The notes beneath the pieces are model-generated. The model was not told where the DNA came from, ran no database searches, and saw only the letters and a list, made by a program, of their open reading frames with translations. A stretch of 64,000 bases of DNA from Cryptomeria japonica (lineage: Eukaryota; Streptophyta; Pinopsida; Cupressales; Cupressaceae), in contig NC_081413.1 of assembly GCF_030272615.1 (NCBI RefSeq), positions 17,184,285-17,248,284 of the forward strand, in the 5' to 3' direction. Below, piece after piece: positions 34,476 to 45,769 of this stretch (position 1 is its first letter; every line of letters starts with the position of its first letter). A program made the translations under genes and the position numbers.

Positions 34476-35680
34476 TGTTGGAAGTATGTGTTGTTGTGGT
34501 TGTCATTGATGTTAAACTTGTTCCAGATAGTTGTTGGTTTGGAAAGTTTGTGGTGCAGAGGTATCTTGATGTGTTGGTCTTGCAGTTGTTCTCTCAGTTG
34601 TTCCATAAGTGTTTGGGTCTGAAAAGTGTTGCTAATGTTGTTTGTTATTGTTATCTTCTTTGGATATAGTTTTGGTATGATGGATATGATAGTTTTGTGG
34701 TCCATAAATATTGTTGCGTTCTTTGGATGTTATGGCATTGTTCATAGCTAGTTGTGATACTCTATGCTAAACCTATCTTTGGGTCTAGATATGATTTGTG
34801 GAAGGTAATTTGGTGTGTTATGGGTCTCACCATAGCATGTGGAGATCCGGATTTGAGTTATTTACATTGGAGGATATGTTTTAATCATTAATTGCTTATA
34901 TGGATGCATAGCATGTCGGTGTGTTGTTAGTTATGTTCTGATGATTGCGGATTGGTGGTTTGATCATTGGAAGATGTGTTTCGGTCCCCTCTTTCTCTTG
35001 GAGTGGATCAATGTGTGTGTTTTTAGTCTAGAAGGTATATTTTATTTTAAGTCGACTTGGTTCAAGCTTTGATGATCTATCTTGTATACAAGGAATGTGT
35101 ACATGATTGAGTTGTGTGTGGAAAGTGAGTAGAAGTGTCCGAGTGGGAAGAGGAGCGTAGAGAATGTGAAAGGAAGTGTGTGAAATTCAATGAAGAGCAG
35201 GGAAGACGAGTTGTGCTCGAATGATATGCAAGTTGTGTTGAGACTGTGGCAGAGATATGAGATAGATTGTTGATAGTCGAGGTCTGATTTGTGTGTGCTA
35301 ATGCTGGTCGCTTGATGCTGAGTTCAAGGACAACTTCATGATTTGGAGATCCTTCTTTTTAGATCATTTTTGTATCTTGTCTTGTTGAAGTTAACTTCAG
35401 GTTTTGCGAGTCCATTTTTGTATCTTTCCCCAAGAGCAGTTAGTCTTGGTTTGCAAGTCTGGAGTAATGAGCTCTTTTTATTGTAATTTGATATACATAG
35501 TGGATATATTTTTGTGGGTCAAGTGTTGACCATGGTTTTTCCCTGTTTGGGTTTTTCAAGTAGAAAATCTTGGTGTTCATTTGTTGGATGTATTTGTTGA
35601 TTACTTTTTTTTATGTGCTACATTAAATTTTCTATTTAGACTAATTCACCCCCCCTTTCAGTCCGACCTTGGGTTCAACA
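34476..35680 (+). mobile_element. Solo LTR in G1 integrase, CACAT target duplication
   Basis: 1205 bp, TGTTGGAAG ... GGGTTCAACA. Perfect duplication CACAT (34471-34475 and 35681-35685). It has the same LTR hallmarks as C1: TTGTCATTGATGTTAAAC near the start and AATTCACCCCCCCTTTCAGT near the end. Joining the flanks restores the G1 integrase reading. Confidence 0.9.
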
Positions 35681-36524
35681 CACATTCATTTTGGAGATGG
35701 TAGATCATCTCATTAAGTCAGATCATTTGTGTGCCTTGTCTCACTCCTACATTATAATGATGGTATCACAACAATTATTGGAAATTATTTTCAAGCTACA
35801 TACTATGCAATATTCTATTGTTAATGATTGAGATCTTACCTTGTGGAGGATTTATTGAATTTCCATAGTACTTAGTTGCAAATAAGTTTAGCATTCCATC
35901 TCAAATAAATGGTCAAATAGGGTAAGTTAATAGATGCCTTAACAATTACCTTCATTGTTTTGTGTTAGGGTAACACGGGTAATGGGATAGGTGGTTTCCC
36001 CAGGCATAGTGGTGGTACAATATCATTTATCACAATTTTTCAAAGTTGACCCCATATAAAGATTTATATGGCCATCTAACACCTTTTAGAGATTCTTATG
36101 TTCCATGAATTATAGAGTGAAACTGGTTGATAATTCCTTATAATATAGAGTGAGAGAGTTTGTAATAAACACACAATTGTACGAAGTAGTAGGAGGATCA
36201 TAAGTTGGGTCCCAAATTTTATGGCCCTTATTAGGTAATCAAACACATTAAAGAGGTGGCCTACCAACTAGCCATTCTAATTGCTATGAAGATCCACCTG
36301 GTCTTCAATGTTTATCACATCAACAAAATGATTGCCCAGATCATGAGGGTACAAACATCCATTCCATAATTGGATGAGGAAGTGTTGGCTTTATTGGGCT
36401 TATAGTGATATTATATATACATATGAGAGGTGCACCTTTGTACTTGCATGACCAATGAAGTTTTGGTGTGATTCGACATGATCTCAATATTTGAGAATAA
36501 ATATTTTTTTTAAATGGGAGACAA
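35681..36524 (+). pseudogene. G1 integrase core, GPY/F module and chromodomain
   Basis: Landmarks: VDHLIKSDHLCALSHSY and SQQLLEIIFKLH, a SIVND region (the catalytic-domain second Asp, about 35820), a FMALIR/GPY-like module (about 36215), VAYQLAILIAMKIHLVFNVY (about 36250-36310) and a LDEEVLALL stretch at the start of the chromodomain. It ends in a purine tract, TAAATGGGAGAC (36511-36522). Heavily degraded. Confidence 0.7.
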
Positions 36525-36735
36525 TATCAATAATCTCTTTTGCAATATATGTAATCTATTTTATTAATCAAGAATTGGGTGTACATGCTTTGTAAGTCAC
36601 CTTGATATCTAGTTAGAATAAAATATTTATCCCATGTGCATGAAAGAGTGACGAAACACTTTAGTTGTTCTATATATGGGACAATGATGATTCTCTTTGG
36701 TTGTTAGCTATATAGTTATATTAAAGAAATAGAGA
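36525..36735 (+). mobile_element. G1 3' LTR, left part
   Basis: Follows the polypurine tract and starts TATCAATAATC (mutated TG). It contains a CTATATATGG TATA-like box (about 36671). It is split by a LINE and resumes at 39911. The combined length (about 280 bp) agrees with the short LTRs of G2. Confidence 0.6.
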
Positions 36736-39700
36736 GGGGTCAAAGCCCAATCTTTGCAAGATTGCTTAGTTGTTGTTCCCAAATGGCTCTCTGAGTCTCA
36801 ATAAACCTTTTGTGATCTCTTATTGACCATTGATGATCTCGAGGAAGCTGCTTTTTCTATGGCAGATGATAAAGTCCCTGGCTGTGATGGCTTCCCCTGC
36901 AAATTCTATAAAGCTCTTTGGCCTTGTATTGGTCCTGACCTCCATAAAGTCTATCTGGAAGCTTTTCATTCCCAATCCTTGGGAAAAATGATTAACCGAG
37001 GCAACATCAAATTTATCCCTAAGGCTGGGGATCCATAAGACATTTGCAATTGGAGGCGTACTACCTTGCTCAGTGTCTCGTATAAGATCATTGCCAAAGC
37101 CTTTGCTCTCAAGATTCATCATCTCCTGCCTCTTGTTGTTCGTCCATAGTAGATTGGATTTATCAAGTCTAGGTTTATTTTGGACAATATTATTTTTGTT
37201 TGGGAAGGGATGGATTGGGCTAGACGCTCTAAACAACGGGCAATCTTCCTTAAGATTGACTTCGCTAAGGCGTATGATCGCATTGAGTACACCTTGAGTG
37301 GCCTTTTATCTTGGCTATGCTCAAAGCCCTTGGCTTTGGTCCCTGATTCATCCAATTTGTCCAGATGTTATTCGGAGATGCCTCGGCTTGTATCACCATT
37401 AATGACCGATAGTCTGAGGCTTTTGGCCTTTTCAGATCCATTCGCTAGGGATGTCCTCTGGCTCCTGCTTTATATGTTCTTGCGACGGAAGGGTTTGGTT
37501 ACTTACTTGCTAATGCTATCTCTGTTGGGCATGTCCATGGTATCTCCTTGCCTGAGTCACCTTCTCAGCTTGTCAATGACCACTTTGTGGATGATTCCTT
37601 TCTCACTCTCATTGAGGAAGAAGACAATGTGCAGGCTGCTCTTCATTGTTTGAACACCTTTTGCTTGGCTTCTAGTTCGACCATTCAATGGCACAAGACG
37701 CAATGTTATAGGCAGTATTTTCTGCCCGCCCTGCCTTGGATTCTCCAATATGACTGGAAATGGATTCATCATGGCAAAAATTTTCGCTTTCTGGGCATTC
37801 CTTTTGCCTTTCAAGCTTCACCTATGGATCTTTGGAATGTTTTTTTAGCCAGGATTGAGAAAAAGTTGGCCTACTGGATTACCAAGCCTCACTCTTTGGC
37901 TGGTAAATTCCAAATTTGCTCCAAGGTGTTAGCTTCCACCCATGTCTATTATTCCTCATGTTGGGATCCTTCTAAGGCCTCTTACATGAAGTTGGAAAGA
38001 CTTCTACAAGCCTTTCTTTGGGCCTCTGGGTTTGACCATCAAGGATTCCATAGGGTCGCTTGGGGTCCAGAGGGCTTGGCCTTATTTCTACCTAGAAACA
38101 AGGGCTTTCCTTATGTGCTAAATGGATTATCAGAGCCTTATCTGGCGATGAGGCCTGGAAAATTCTTCTTGGCATTGTATTTCTTCGGGCTTTCCTACCA
38201 ATAGGCCAACTTAGAAGGGGATTTGTTTTCAAACCCTGCTCATTATGAAAGACCCTGCTCAGATCCAGGGTACTTTTGTGGTTAACAGCATATGGCGTGC
38301 TTGGGAAGCTATCAATCCTTGACTTCGATGGGCCGGTGATGGTTTTCGGGACGGGTTATCCATGAATCAACAAAACCTCTAGTGGTCACCTATTTTTCAG
38401 ATGCAAGGGTTACCACTAGCCAAAATCTAGGGTGTTATTGCTCTACATTTTCACAAACGCGGCATTAGAACACCTAAGGATATATTTTCCAGAGCTTCTA
38501 TGAGCATCCAGTTATGGGAGGACCTCCAAGTCCATTTTCGTCTGTCTTGGCTAGATCAACAGACTTATGACCTTCTGGTATCGACCTTACCCTCAAATTT
38601 GTTACATAAGCTTGGCATTCGGTCTATCAGACCTTGGTGGAAAGATTGGAAATGGTATCCTTGGACTCCTTTCACCAACTGCAAACCCAAAATGGGTTAT
38701 CTCTGGCTGGTTCCTCATTTGCATATGATCCATATTCTCAATCAACGGTGGCACTTGTAGTCTTCTCAGACTTCCTAGAGATTCAGGTTTCTTGTTGTCT
38801 GGTCCGCCACCACTGAACCCAAGATTGCACACTTTTCTTGGTGTGTGCTTTTCCAAGGGTTGCCTTTGGGTTCCAGACTTAAGCATTTGGGGGTTCCTGA
38901 TCCCCGATGCCCTTTTTGTGGTCACCCAAAAACTTTTATGCACATTTTTTGGTTCTGTAGAAGAGCTCAACAATACTGGAGATGGATTCATGATTTCTTT
39001 TGGCCTTTTTCAGGCTGAGCCATTTTCTTGGCATATGGCTCTTCTGGGCGATTCGCCTAGAATCCCCTTTAAATTTTCCCAAATATGACATGCTTTCAGA
39101 ATGGAGATCCTATTCACTCTTTGGAAGGATATAAATGCAGTTATTTTTACTCACAACTTTTTGGATACTAATGTCTCGCTTTATGCTAAAGCTTGCATTT
39201 ATAATAATGTATTAATGCAGATTCAGGTTCAAGCTGACAAAGTGGCCCTAGAGGTGGGCCACCTTCAGGAGCTCCTCCAGCACTGGGGCAACGCCCCTTG
39301 TGCGGTTGCCAGAGTGTTGCCGGATTCTGTATTTGTCGACCGCACTCCGCCCTGTGGCCACCACCATAGTCGCAATTCCTCTGCCTGCCGCTCTCAAACC
39401 CCGTGGTCCCAGGCTCCTCGCTGCTCCTCGAGCGGGAGAGATGATGCTTGGAGGAGCCGCTCGACTTCTCCTTTGCATCGTGCCTCTGCCTCAGGGTGGT
39501 CCTCTGCTACTCCCATGACTTTTGCTCCTCCCGTTGGTGATGGTTTTGGGTGGCCCTCTTCCACCACTTCCAAGTTTCCTCGCCTGGCTCTGGTGATTTC
39601 GCTTCCCAGGCAGGAGGAAGGAGAAATTGACAAAGATCCCGAAGATGGGTGGTCTGTGTCGAACCCGACTCTTGATCCCGCTGATGTATGGGGCAAGAAA

Positions 39701-39897
39701 GATGATCTTGATCCTCCTCCCTCGACTGCCTCTGCTTTGGCTGCTTGAGGAAGTTTTTTGATGAATAGCTTGTTTTTTTGCTTGTGGCCGCTGGCCGTGT
39801 GACTTTCGCGGGGTGATCTTGTATCCCCCAACCTTTTTTTGTGAATATGCACTTTAATATTTTTAAATTAATAGAGAAGGCCTATTCCTCAAAAAAA
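36736..39897 (+). mobile_element. 5'-truncated L1-type LINE
   Basis: Contains reverse transcriptase, a zinc-binding domain, a Ser/Pro-rich C-terminus and a poly-A tail (39891-39900). Likely target duplication AAAGAAATAGAGA (36723-36735) / AAAGAAAGAGAGA (39898-39910), 12 of 13 identical. ORF1 and the endonuclease are absent, as expected for 5' truncation. Confidence 0.8.
36820..39748 (+). pseudogene. LINE ORF2: reverse transcriptase, zinc-binding domain, Ser/Pro tail
   Basis: Landmarks: MADDKVPGCDGFPCKFYK (36859-36910), a NWRRTTLLSVSYKIIAK stretch, IFLKIDFAKAYDRI (catalytic Asp, about 37245-37285), the second catalytic box as HFVDDSFL instead of FADD (about 37581-37605), a RFLGIPF motif (about 37785) and the zinc-binding CPFCGHP ... 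H ... C region (about 38908-38960). After that a GC-rich, Ser/Pro/Arg-rich tail is open to 39748. Several frameshifts and stops break the frame, so the copy is inactive. Confidence 0.8.
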
Positions 39898-39910
39898 AAA
39901 GAAAGAGAGA

Positions 39911-39977
39911 TGCATCTTGAATATTGTAATTGAAGTTTGTGCTCTAATATGTGGATTGCTCCCTTAGAGTGACACCA
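39911..39977 (+). mobile_element. G1 3' LTR, right part
   Basis: Continues the LTR interrupted by the LINE: TGCATCTTGAATATTGTAAT ... GTGACACCA. It marks the right end of the outer element G1. Confidence 0.5.
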
Positions 39978-41056
39978 TGAACTTAATATACTAGCATTCT
40001 CTTGTTCTTATTTTTTATGCATACTTCTATATTGACTTTATTTTCTTTACAAGTATCTTGTAGACAACATATGTTAAGTGTGTGTTGAATGTATTTATAT
40101 ACAATGTAGACTTAAAGTTTAAATAACAACATGATTTGTTTATTGATTTAATGCACAACCAAATTTATATAAGCACAATGACGAGGTTGAACTTAAACTA
40201 ATATAGGTATATCAATAAATTAAAGATAAATAGACAAACGCACAGAAAACTTGAATATAGAGAAGAAATACATATAATGATAACATGGTACACAAGAAAC
40301 TATTGACTTCTAAATGTGTGAGAAATATGACATGATCTTGGAATGTAAATAAGAATGGAGATGAAAAAGAAGTTATATGAGAGAAGGGATGTGTTGTTTA
40401 ACTTTTGGTTAAATTAAAATCACAAATGGCATTTAATTAAGAAGTATTACCCCAATCTACACAATTGCTTGACATTTAATTATAGATGGAGATATATACA
40501 TTGAATTGCCACATTGGACACCATTATTGACATTTCTTAAATTCAAAAACTAGAAATCATCTTTTTACTAAAATATATAAATATTAAAGTTTTGATGGTG
40601 TGAATAGAAACCATTTTTTATTCTATTTGGCAGGGGTTATTATGGGGGGCTAAAGTTTATGACTTCATGTAAGGATTGATAAGTGTGTGGTATCAAATCT
40701 AGAAACGTTTGGTCATCATTCAATTTGGATCAAGGAGGGGCAGGGAATGAAAACTTGCTTGCTGATCGATCTATTCTTCTGTTGTCAGGTGAAACTCTTA
40801 TCCGGGGGTGAAATTAAATTCCCCCCTTGTTATATCTCCCATCCACCCCAATGGGTGAATTGATAGGAAAGGGGTTTTGGTAACGATATGACAATTCATT
40901 CCCCAATGAAGTTGTCAGAGTGGGTAAGGGGATGAAGGCCCCCCTCCCTACTCGGGCCCCATAGGGGTGGGTGGGAGGAAGGGCCCCCCCGTAACTATCA
41001 TAGTTATGATAACTATAATTAGCCCTCTCCTCCCTGATTTTATATGTAACATGTCA
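39978..41056. other. Intergenic, no gene seen
   Basis: AT-rich to 40600, then a patch with C and G runs (40800-40990). Small overlapping palindromes lie at about 41002-41024 (AACTATCATAGTT and TAGTTATGATAACTA). No coding similarity was recognised. Confidence 0.6.
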
Positions 41057-41058
41057 TA

Positions 41059-41608
41059 GGGGAAAGGACCAAATAGTCATATGTGTACAAATAACTACTA
41101 TGTTCTTGCCCACCTAACTCCCCAATTACTATCTTTAAAAATAACCAATACATGATAATTAAAATCCCACTAAAATAATCCACATATACTAATAGTCACC
41201 CACTTGTACACTCAATAACTAATATTTAAATATTTAATTAGATGAGTTGTACAATTTATTGGTAACCATAGCACAAGGTTACTGGGGCACTTGTGCATAG
41301 GTATTGGTAAAATCATTTATTAAATAAATATGTATTAGATTAGTTGTGCAGTTTTTATTTATTTATTTTTTTGAAGTTGTAGCGCACAATTATCGTAGCA
41401 ATTGTGAGTAAGTATTGAATGCCACTTCTAAATGATCACTTTTTGACCTTTGTGTACATACTGAATCCTTTTGGGTTTGTCATAGCTACCAAAAAACTAA
41501 AACAACACCTTTAAGCTCTCAATTCACATACAAGAAACCCCAAAAAATCATCGAAATCCAACTTATCATTTAAGAGCTTAGGATGGGTGGCTATTGGGTC
41601 CTTTCCCC
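41059..41608. mobile_element. 550-bp MITE with 18-bp terminal inverted repeats and TA flanks
   Basis: Left terminus GGGGAAAGGACCAAATAG (41059-41076) and right terminus CTATTGGGTCCTTTCCCC (41591-41608) are inverted repeats with one mismatch. Both ends are flanked by TA (41057-41058, 41609-41610). There is no ORF. TA duplication suggests mobilisation by a Tc1/mariner-type transposase (inference). Confidence 0.75.
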
Positions 41609-41814
41609 TAATTGTAATACCTTTTTAATAAATACTTTGACATGCCATGTATATTTTGACAAAATTAAATTCACAAAATAAACCTTATTAAAGATGTATG
41701 CCCCAAGCACAACTTTTTTTCCCAACTTATTTATGTAGAGGATCCCTCCTCCACATCATAAAGTACGAGAGACTCTAAATTATATGAAGAATGTACAATA
41801 AATGAATAGATAAA

Positions 41815-42106
41815 TATTATTGTAGAGCTTCTGGATTTGATGTGTTAGCGAGTTTTTTACCATCAACGTTTCGGATCACACTTTGTGATCCATCATCAGG
41901 ATGTACGAGAGCCCATTTTCATATCATTGAGCTCTCATACATCCTGATGATGGATCACAGAGTGTGATCCGAAACGTTGATGGTAAAAAACTAGGTAACA
42001 CATGAGCTCTTGTACATTTTGATGATGGATCCCAAAGTGTGATCCGAAACGTTGATGGTAAAAAACTCGCTAACACAATTGAATCCAGAAACTCTACAAT
42101 AATTTA
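41815..42106. mobile_element. Foldback element with ~95-bp arms
   Basis: Left arm 41815-41912 and right arm about 42003-42106 are inverted copies (shared GTTAGCGAGTTTTTTACCAT on opposite strands). A third, shorter copy (41929-41995) lies between them in the orientation of the right arm. Each copy holds the sequence CATCATCNRRATGTAC / ATCCGAAACGTTGATGG. No ORF. Target duplication not resolved. Confidence 0.8.
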
Positions 42107-42466
42107 CTATGGACTATGGAAACTGTGGAAATTTGATATCTTTAATAGATAAATATTTTCAATAACATCCATGAGACTGGATACTCTTTATAAATAAACA
42201 ACAAAATTATTTTGTGTAGAAACTCTTATAAAAATATAATGGAAAATTTCAATGTCTTTTTTCTTTTTATTCTCAAATCTTCTTCTCTTAAACTTAACTC
42301 ACGTGTAACTGTTTACATGCATTTTTGCTTAAATTTAAACAATTAGAGTGTTCCAATACATATTTAAAATTGTGAGAAAAAGCTAATCTGCAAATTTTCT
42401 TTATTTTAGTGAAGCAACTACTATTTAGGAACTCAAAATAGATTATAGAAAAAAAGAGGTATTGGA

Positions 42467-42612
42467 AATAAGCAACAACTATATATTGAGAAAAATGCTA
42501 TGAAAAAAAAAAAACAACATTGAAAATGAGCAACAACTATATATTGAGAAAAATGCTATAAGAAAAAAAAGACATTAGAAATAAAAACAATTGTATATTA
42601 AGAAAAATGTCA
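42467..42612. repeat. Three tandem copies of a ~57-bp AT-rich unit
   Basis: The unit AGCAACAACTATATATTGAG ... AAAAATGCTAT plus an A run is found at 42472 and 42529, with a decayed third copy at about 42586. It lies 0.4-0.6 kb upstream of the CCCH gene start codon. Confidence 0.8.
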
Positions 42613-42839
42613 AAATTTATTTATTTTTAAAATTTTCTTCCAAATTTTATCCACAATAAAAATGATTATACTATTCATTCATACACAAAATAACAATAGC
42701 AACAAAAATAGACATTAAGTTTTCACAATCTATGAGATAAAATTCAGCCACTTGATTGAATATAAAAATAGTTAGAAAACATAAAAAAATGAAAATAGCA
42801 ACAAAATTAAATATTCATGAATTTCAGACCACCAACCCT

Positions 42840-43047
42840 TTAATAAAAAAACCTGCAGGAAAAGAAAGAGAAGGGAGGAAAAAACGTGTTGGTCTCTTAC
42901 TCTTTTTCACTTATTCCCGGGAACTTCCATTATTCCCCACGGCTAAAACCCTATTCCGCACTGCATAAATACGAAACAAAATCACTGAAAAAAAAGGAAC
43001 AAAAAAGAGAACAAATTTCGAGACAAGCAAAGCGAATTAAAGGCAAT
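42840..43047 (+). promoter_or_regulatory. Probable 5' flank / 5' UTR of CCCH gene
   Basis: The sequence changes here from very AT-rich to mixed composition, with a pyrimidine-rich stretch (42890-42940) and GGCTAAAACCCTA. A weak TATA-like CATAAATAC lies at about 42963. The reading frame is open back to 42886, but the ATG at 43048 has an A at -3 and begins the protein-like sequence. The transcription start cannot be fixed from sequence. Confidence 0.4.
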
Positions 43048-43589
43048 ATGAATTCCAATGCGTATTGGCCAGAACCAGAATATGAGCCAGTTTCACCACA
43101 GCTCACGGGTTCGAACCCCCTCCAAGGCAATTCACCCAAGGTCCATGAATTCCTATGGCCGGAGACCCCGCAGAAGAGAATGAAATTCATGGACCAGACC
43201 CCCACCCAGACACCTTCTATTCTGCCCTCTGATCCATTCACCCTCGGTGCCACTGGCGCCCAAGCGCCCACGGGCCCCGCCAGGCCCGGCAGTGGTTTCC
43301 TGCAGAAGACCAGGCTGTGCACCAGGTTCCAGGCCGGGACATGCACGTTTAACGCCAATTGTAACTTTGCCCACGGCTTGGAGGAGCTGCGGCAGCCACC
43401 CCCGCGGGGTTTGAACCCGGGAGGATCCTTCTCGTTGGCCGGGGCGAGGCCTGGGCCGAGACCTGTGAAGGTGAAGCAGTGTAAGTTTTTGACGGAGGCG
43501 AATTGTCCTTATAAGGAGCGGTGTACTTTCTTGCACCAAGGGGAACAGGGGCAGGGTCCACCTGCAAATGGAGGCGCTCCGTTGCCGAG
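43048..43589 (+). CDS. CCCH zinc-finger protein, exon 1 (three-finger plant type)
   Basis: 180 complete codons plus two bases. Finger 1: C91, C99, C105, H109 (C-x7-C-x5-C-x3-H, KTRLCTRFQAGTC). Finger 2: C145, C153, C159, H163 (VKVKQCKFLTEANC). The N-terminus is Pro-rich, with a FLWPETPQKRMKF motif. The order of fingers and the FAHGLEELRQPP phrase fit the plant CCCH group that includes Arabidopsis C3H39/C3H12, putative RNA- or DNA-binding proteins. The exon ends at a CCGAG/GTAGGG donor, and the in-frame TAG just after it is intronic. The exon is much more GC-rich than its surroundings, has no stops and is probably functional. Confidence 0.85.
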
Positions 43590-43979
43590 GTAGGGTGTCT
43601 TGAAGGAATTTAGCATAATTGTTTTTGAAAATTCAGAATTTTTGTCAAGCATTTTCTCAGATGTTGTGTTTGTTTTTTTGGTAGTACGATAAACTATGTG
43701 AATTAAATCTTAAGTATTTTTTAGGATGTTTCTTTTTTGTAATACGATAATATGTGTGGAATTTTTCTTCTTGTTTCTTAAGAGATTATGAAAGTTTCGT
43801 TTGAGAAAATTTCTGTTATCGGATTGTGCAAGTTATTTCAAGATATCCTCCTTCATATGGTGTGAATCTGTGTGTGATATTCTAAGTGTGGGGTAGCTCC
43901 CGTCAACTATATAAAATTAGAAAAAAAGTTCAGGAGATTTGAGATTTTGTAGTTATTGCACACATTTGCTACTTATTGT

Positions 43980-45700
43980 TATGTAGGATGAAAAGCATCC
44001 CGTCTTTCAGCTCTGTGAGACGCTCTGATTGCTGAGGGGTAATCGGCGAAGGGTAGTGTGACATAAAGCTCTTGTACTCCTTGAGATTACTTTCATTAGG
44101 TCCTTTATAAACAACTGAAAACATTCTTGCATTGCAGAATTCTCTTTCAATAGTTTTTTGTTTAAGATACCTCCCAGATTGCCAATAGCCTGAATTGTCC
44201 TCAATGTACATGGCTGCTCTTTAACTTCTTTAGCCCCCCATGAGAACGATGAGGACATTCTCTGTCGGAAGGATAACTACATTGAATAGTCCATTGATTT
44301 GTACAGATATATTTTCATCGACGCGCCCACACAGCCTACCACTAATAGTTAGTCTTCGGGCCATCATTGGTGCAAGGAACTAGTGACCGTGCATTAATAG
44401 ACAGTTCTTCCACACTTATTCGGCATTCCTATTAGATTGTATCTAATTTTTCTTGGATTTTGAGATCTTACAGGCATGGCAACGGTCATGAATGCACCAT
44501 GGTGATCTCCACTGGACTACATTGCCTATCCCTTCCCATTCAATGGTTTCTTGTAGGCAATCTCAAGCATCTCACTTGGTAGACATGTCCGTCTCAGCAA
44601 TTTGTTTCATGGCTCAGTTGGCTAGAAAATTTGTGGCCTTGATGGCCTCTTTAAAGATAGGCTTTGCAATATTGAAGGCCATTGAGGAGAGGGCTAAAAA
44701 CTATTTTTTAAATTTTATGTTAGTGGAGTTCCTTCTTATGATGGCGCTGATGCAAATAAAAAAATTGCCTTCAATTTCAATCTCCTTGATGTTTTTCTAA
44801 ATACTTAACTTTAATCCACAATGTAGTGCTTTCATTTCAACCACGCTATTTGTTCCAGGCGGTATCGTCTTTGACTTTTCCTAGATGAAGATCCTTTTCT
44901 TGTTCTTGATGATGCAGCTCGCACAGTTTGCACCCGAGACCTCGGGATTACTTCACTAGGCCCCCTCAAAATTTAGCTTCAGTCTACCTCTTGGAGGGGC
45001 TAGCCGTTTGGCTTTCCTTCTTTTATCTTTGAGTTTTCAGTACCATTTTAAAGAAATTGATCAGCTGAAACTTTCAGCGTTTCATACCTTCATCTTTCAG
45101 CGTGTTCATACCTTCATGATCTTATCTCACTTTTGCATTTAAGAATTCATAAATACCAATCTCAATCTTCTTAGTTACTACATCTACACTTATTTGTTTC
45201 TTAATTAAGATTCTAGGTTTATTTCTTTCCACAAGTGTCATATAACCATGGACAGGTTAACAGACTATATTCCTGCCCAAAAAGACTTACCACAAAGCCT
45301 TGGCCAACTCTAAAAATGCTCCTTTATATCCTTTTGCATCTTGCATTCCCAATTTAGCTTCCATAATAACCTACCAACATTTTCTCGTGTATGAGCAACT
45401 CAGTAATAAATGATCAGCATTCTCTTCTTTACTTAAACATAATGGGCATCGCAATGGCATTCTATACCAATAGGACATAGATTGTCCCTAGTCAAAATGC
45501 ATTTGTACATACCATTTATCTTAATGCCCCAACTTTTATGAGACAATGCAACATAGATCCATCGACAATATGTTGGGATGACTACGCTAAATCCTATATT
45601 CTGATTTTGCATTTAACAGCCAAATCTTGCCCCAATTTTTATGATTTTGTCCTTCTTCCGTGTGATAATGATTCTTCTATTCCCCAACTTCTCTATGAAT
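43980..45700 (-). pseudogene. LINE ORF2 3' part: zinc-binding domain and RNase H
   Basis: On the minus strand, CPLCLSKEENADHLLLSC (about 45390-45450) is the zinc-binding domain that follows LINE reverse transcriptase. Downstream at about 44560-44990 lies an RNase H: LKLNFEGA (first acid D changed to E), VVEMKALHCGL (Glu), IEIEGD (Asp). A further C-terminal tail, open from 44211 to 43969, has no recognised domain. Several stops. It is inserted antisense in intron 1 of the CCCH gene. The short duplication CTTTCAGCGT ... CATACCTTCAT occurs twice at 45073-45120. Confidence 0.75.
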
Positions 45701-45769
45701 TTGATTTGCAATTGGGGGTATTGGTGCATTGCCGAAATCTTTCCATTCTCACTCTTTGCCGAATATACT

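Noticed and set aside
39394-39852. 152-residue minus-strand ORF in the GC-rich LINE tail
   Set aside because: Antisense to the LINE ORF2 tail; openness follows from high GC. No recognisable domain.
41002-41024. Small palindromes AACTATCATAGTT / TAGTTATGATAACTA as an operator-like site
   Set aside because: Short AT-rich palindromes are common in this composition, and nothing nearby would use them.
42886-43047. In-frame upstream extension of the CCCH protein
   Set aside because: The frame is open to 42886, but the added residues are Lys/Gln-rich and unlike the family. The ATG at 43048 has a better context and begins the conserved-looking N-terminus. The extension is probably 5' UTR.
43153-43567. 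Minus-strand ORFs opposite the CCCH exon
   Set aside because: They are antisense shadows of a GC-rich exon. The plus strand has clear finger motifs.
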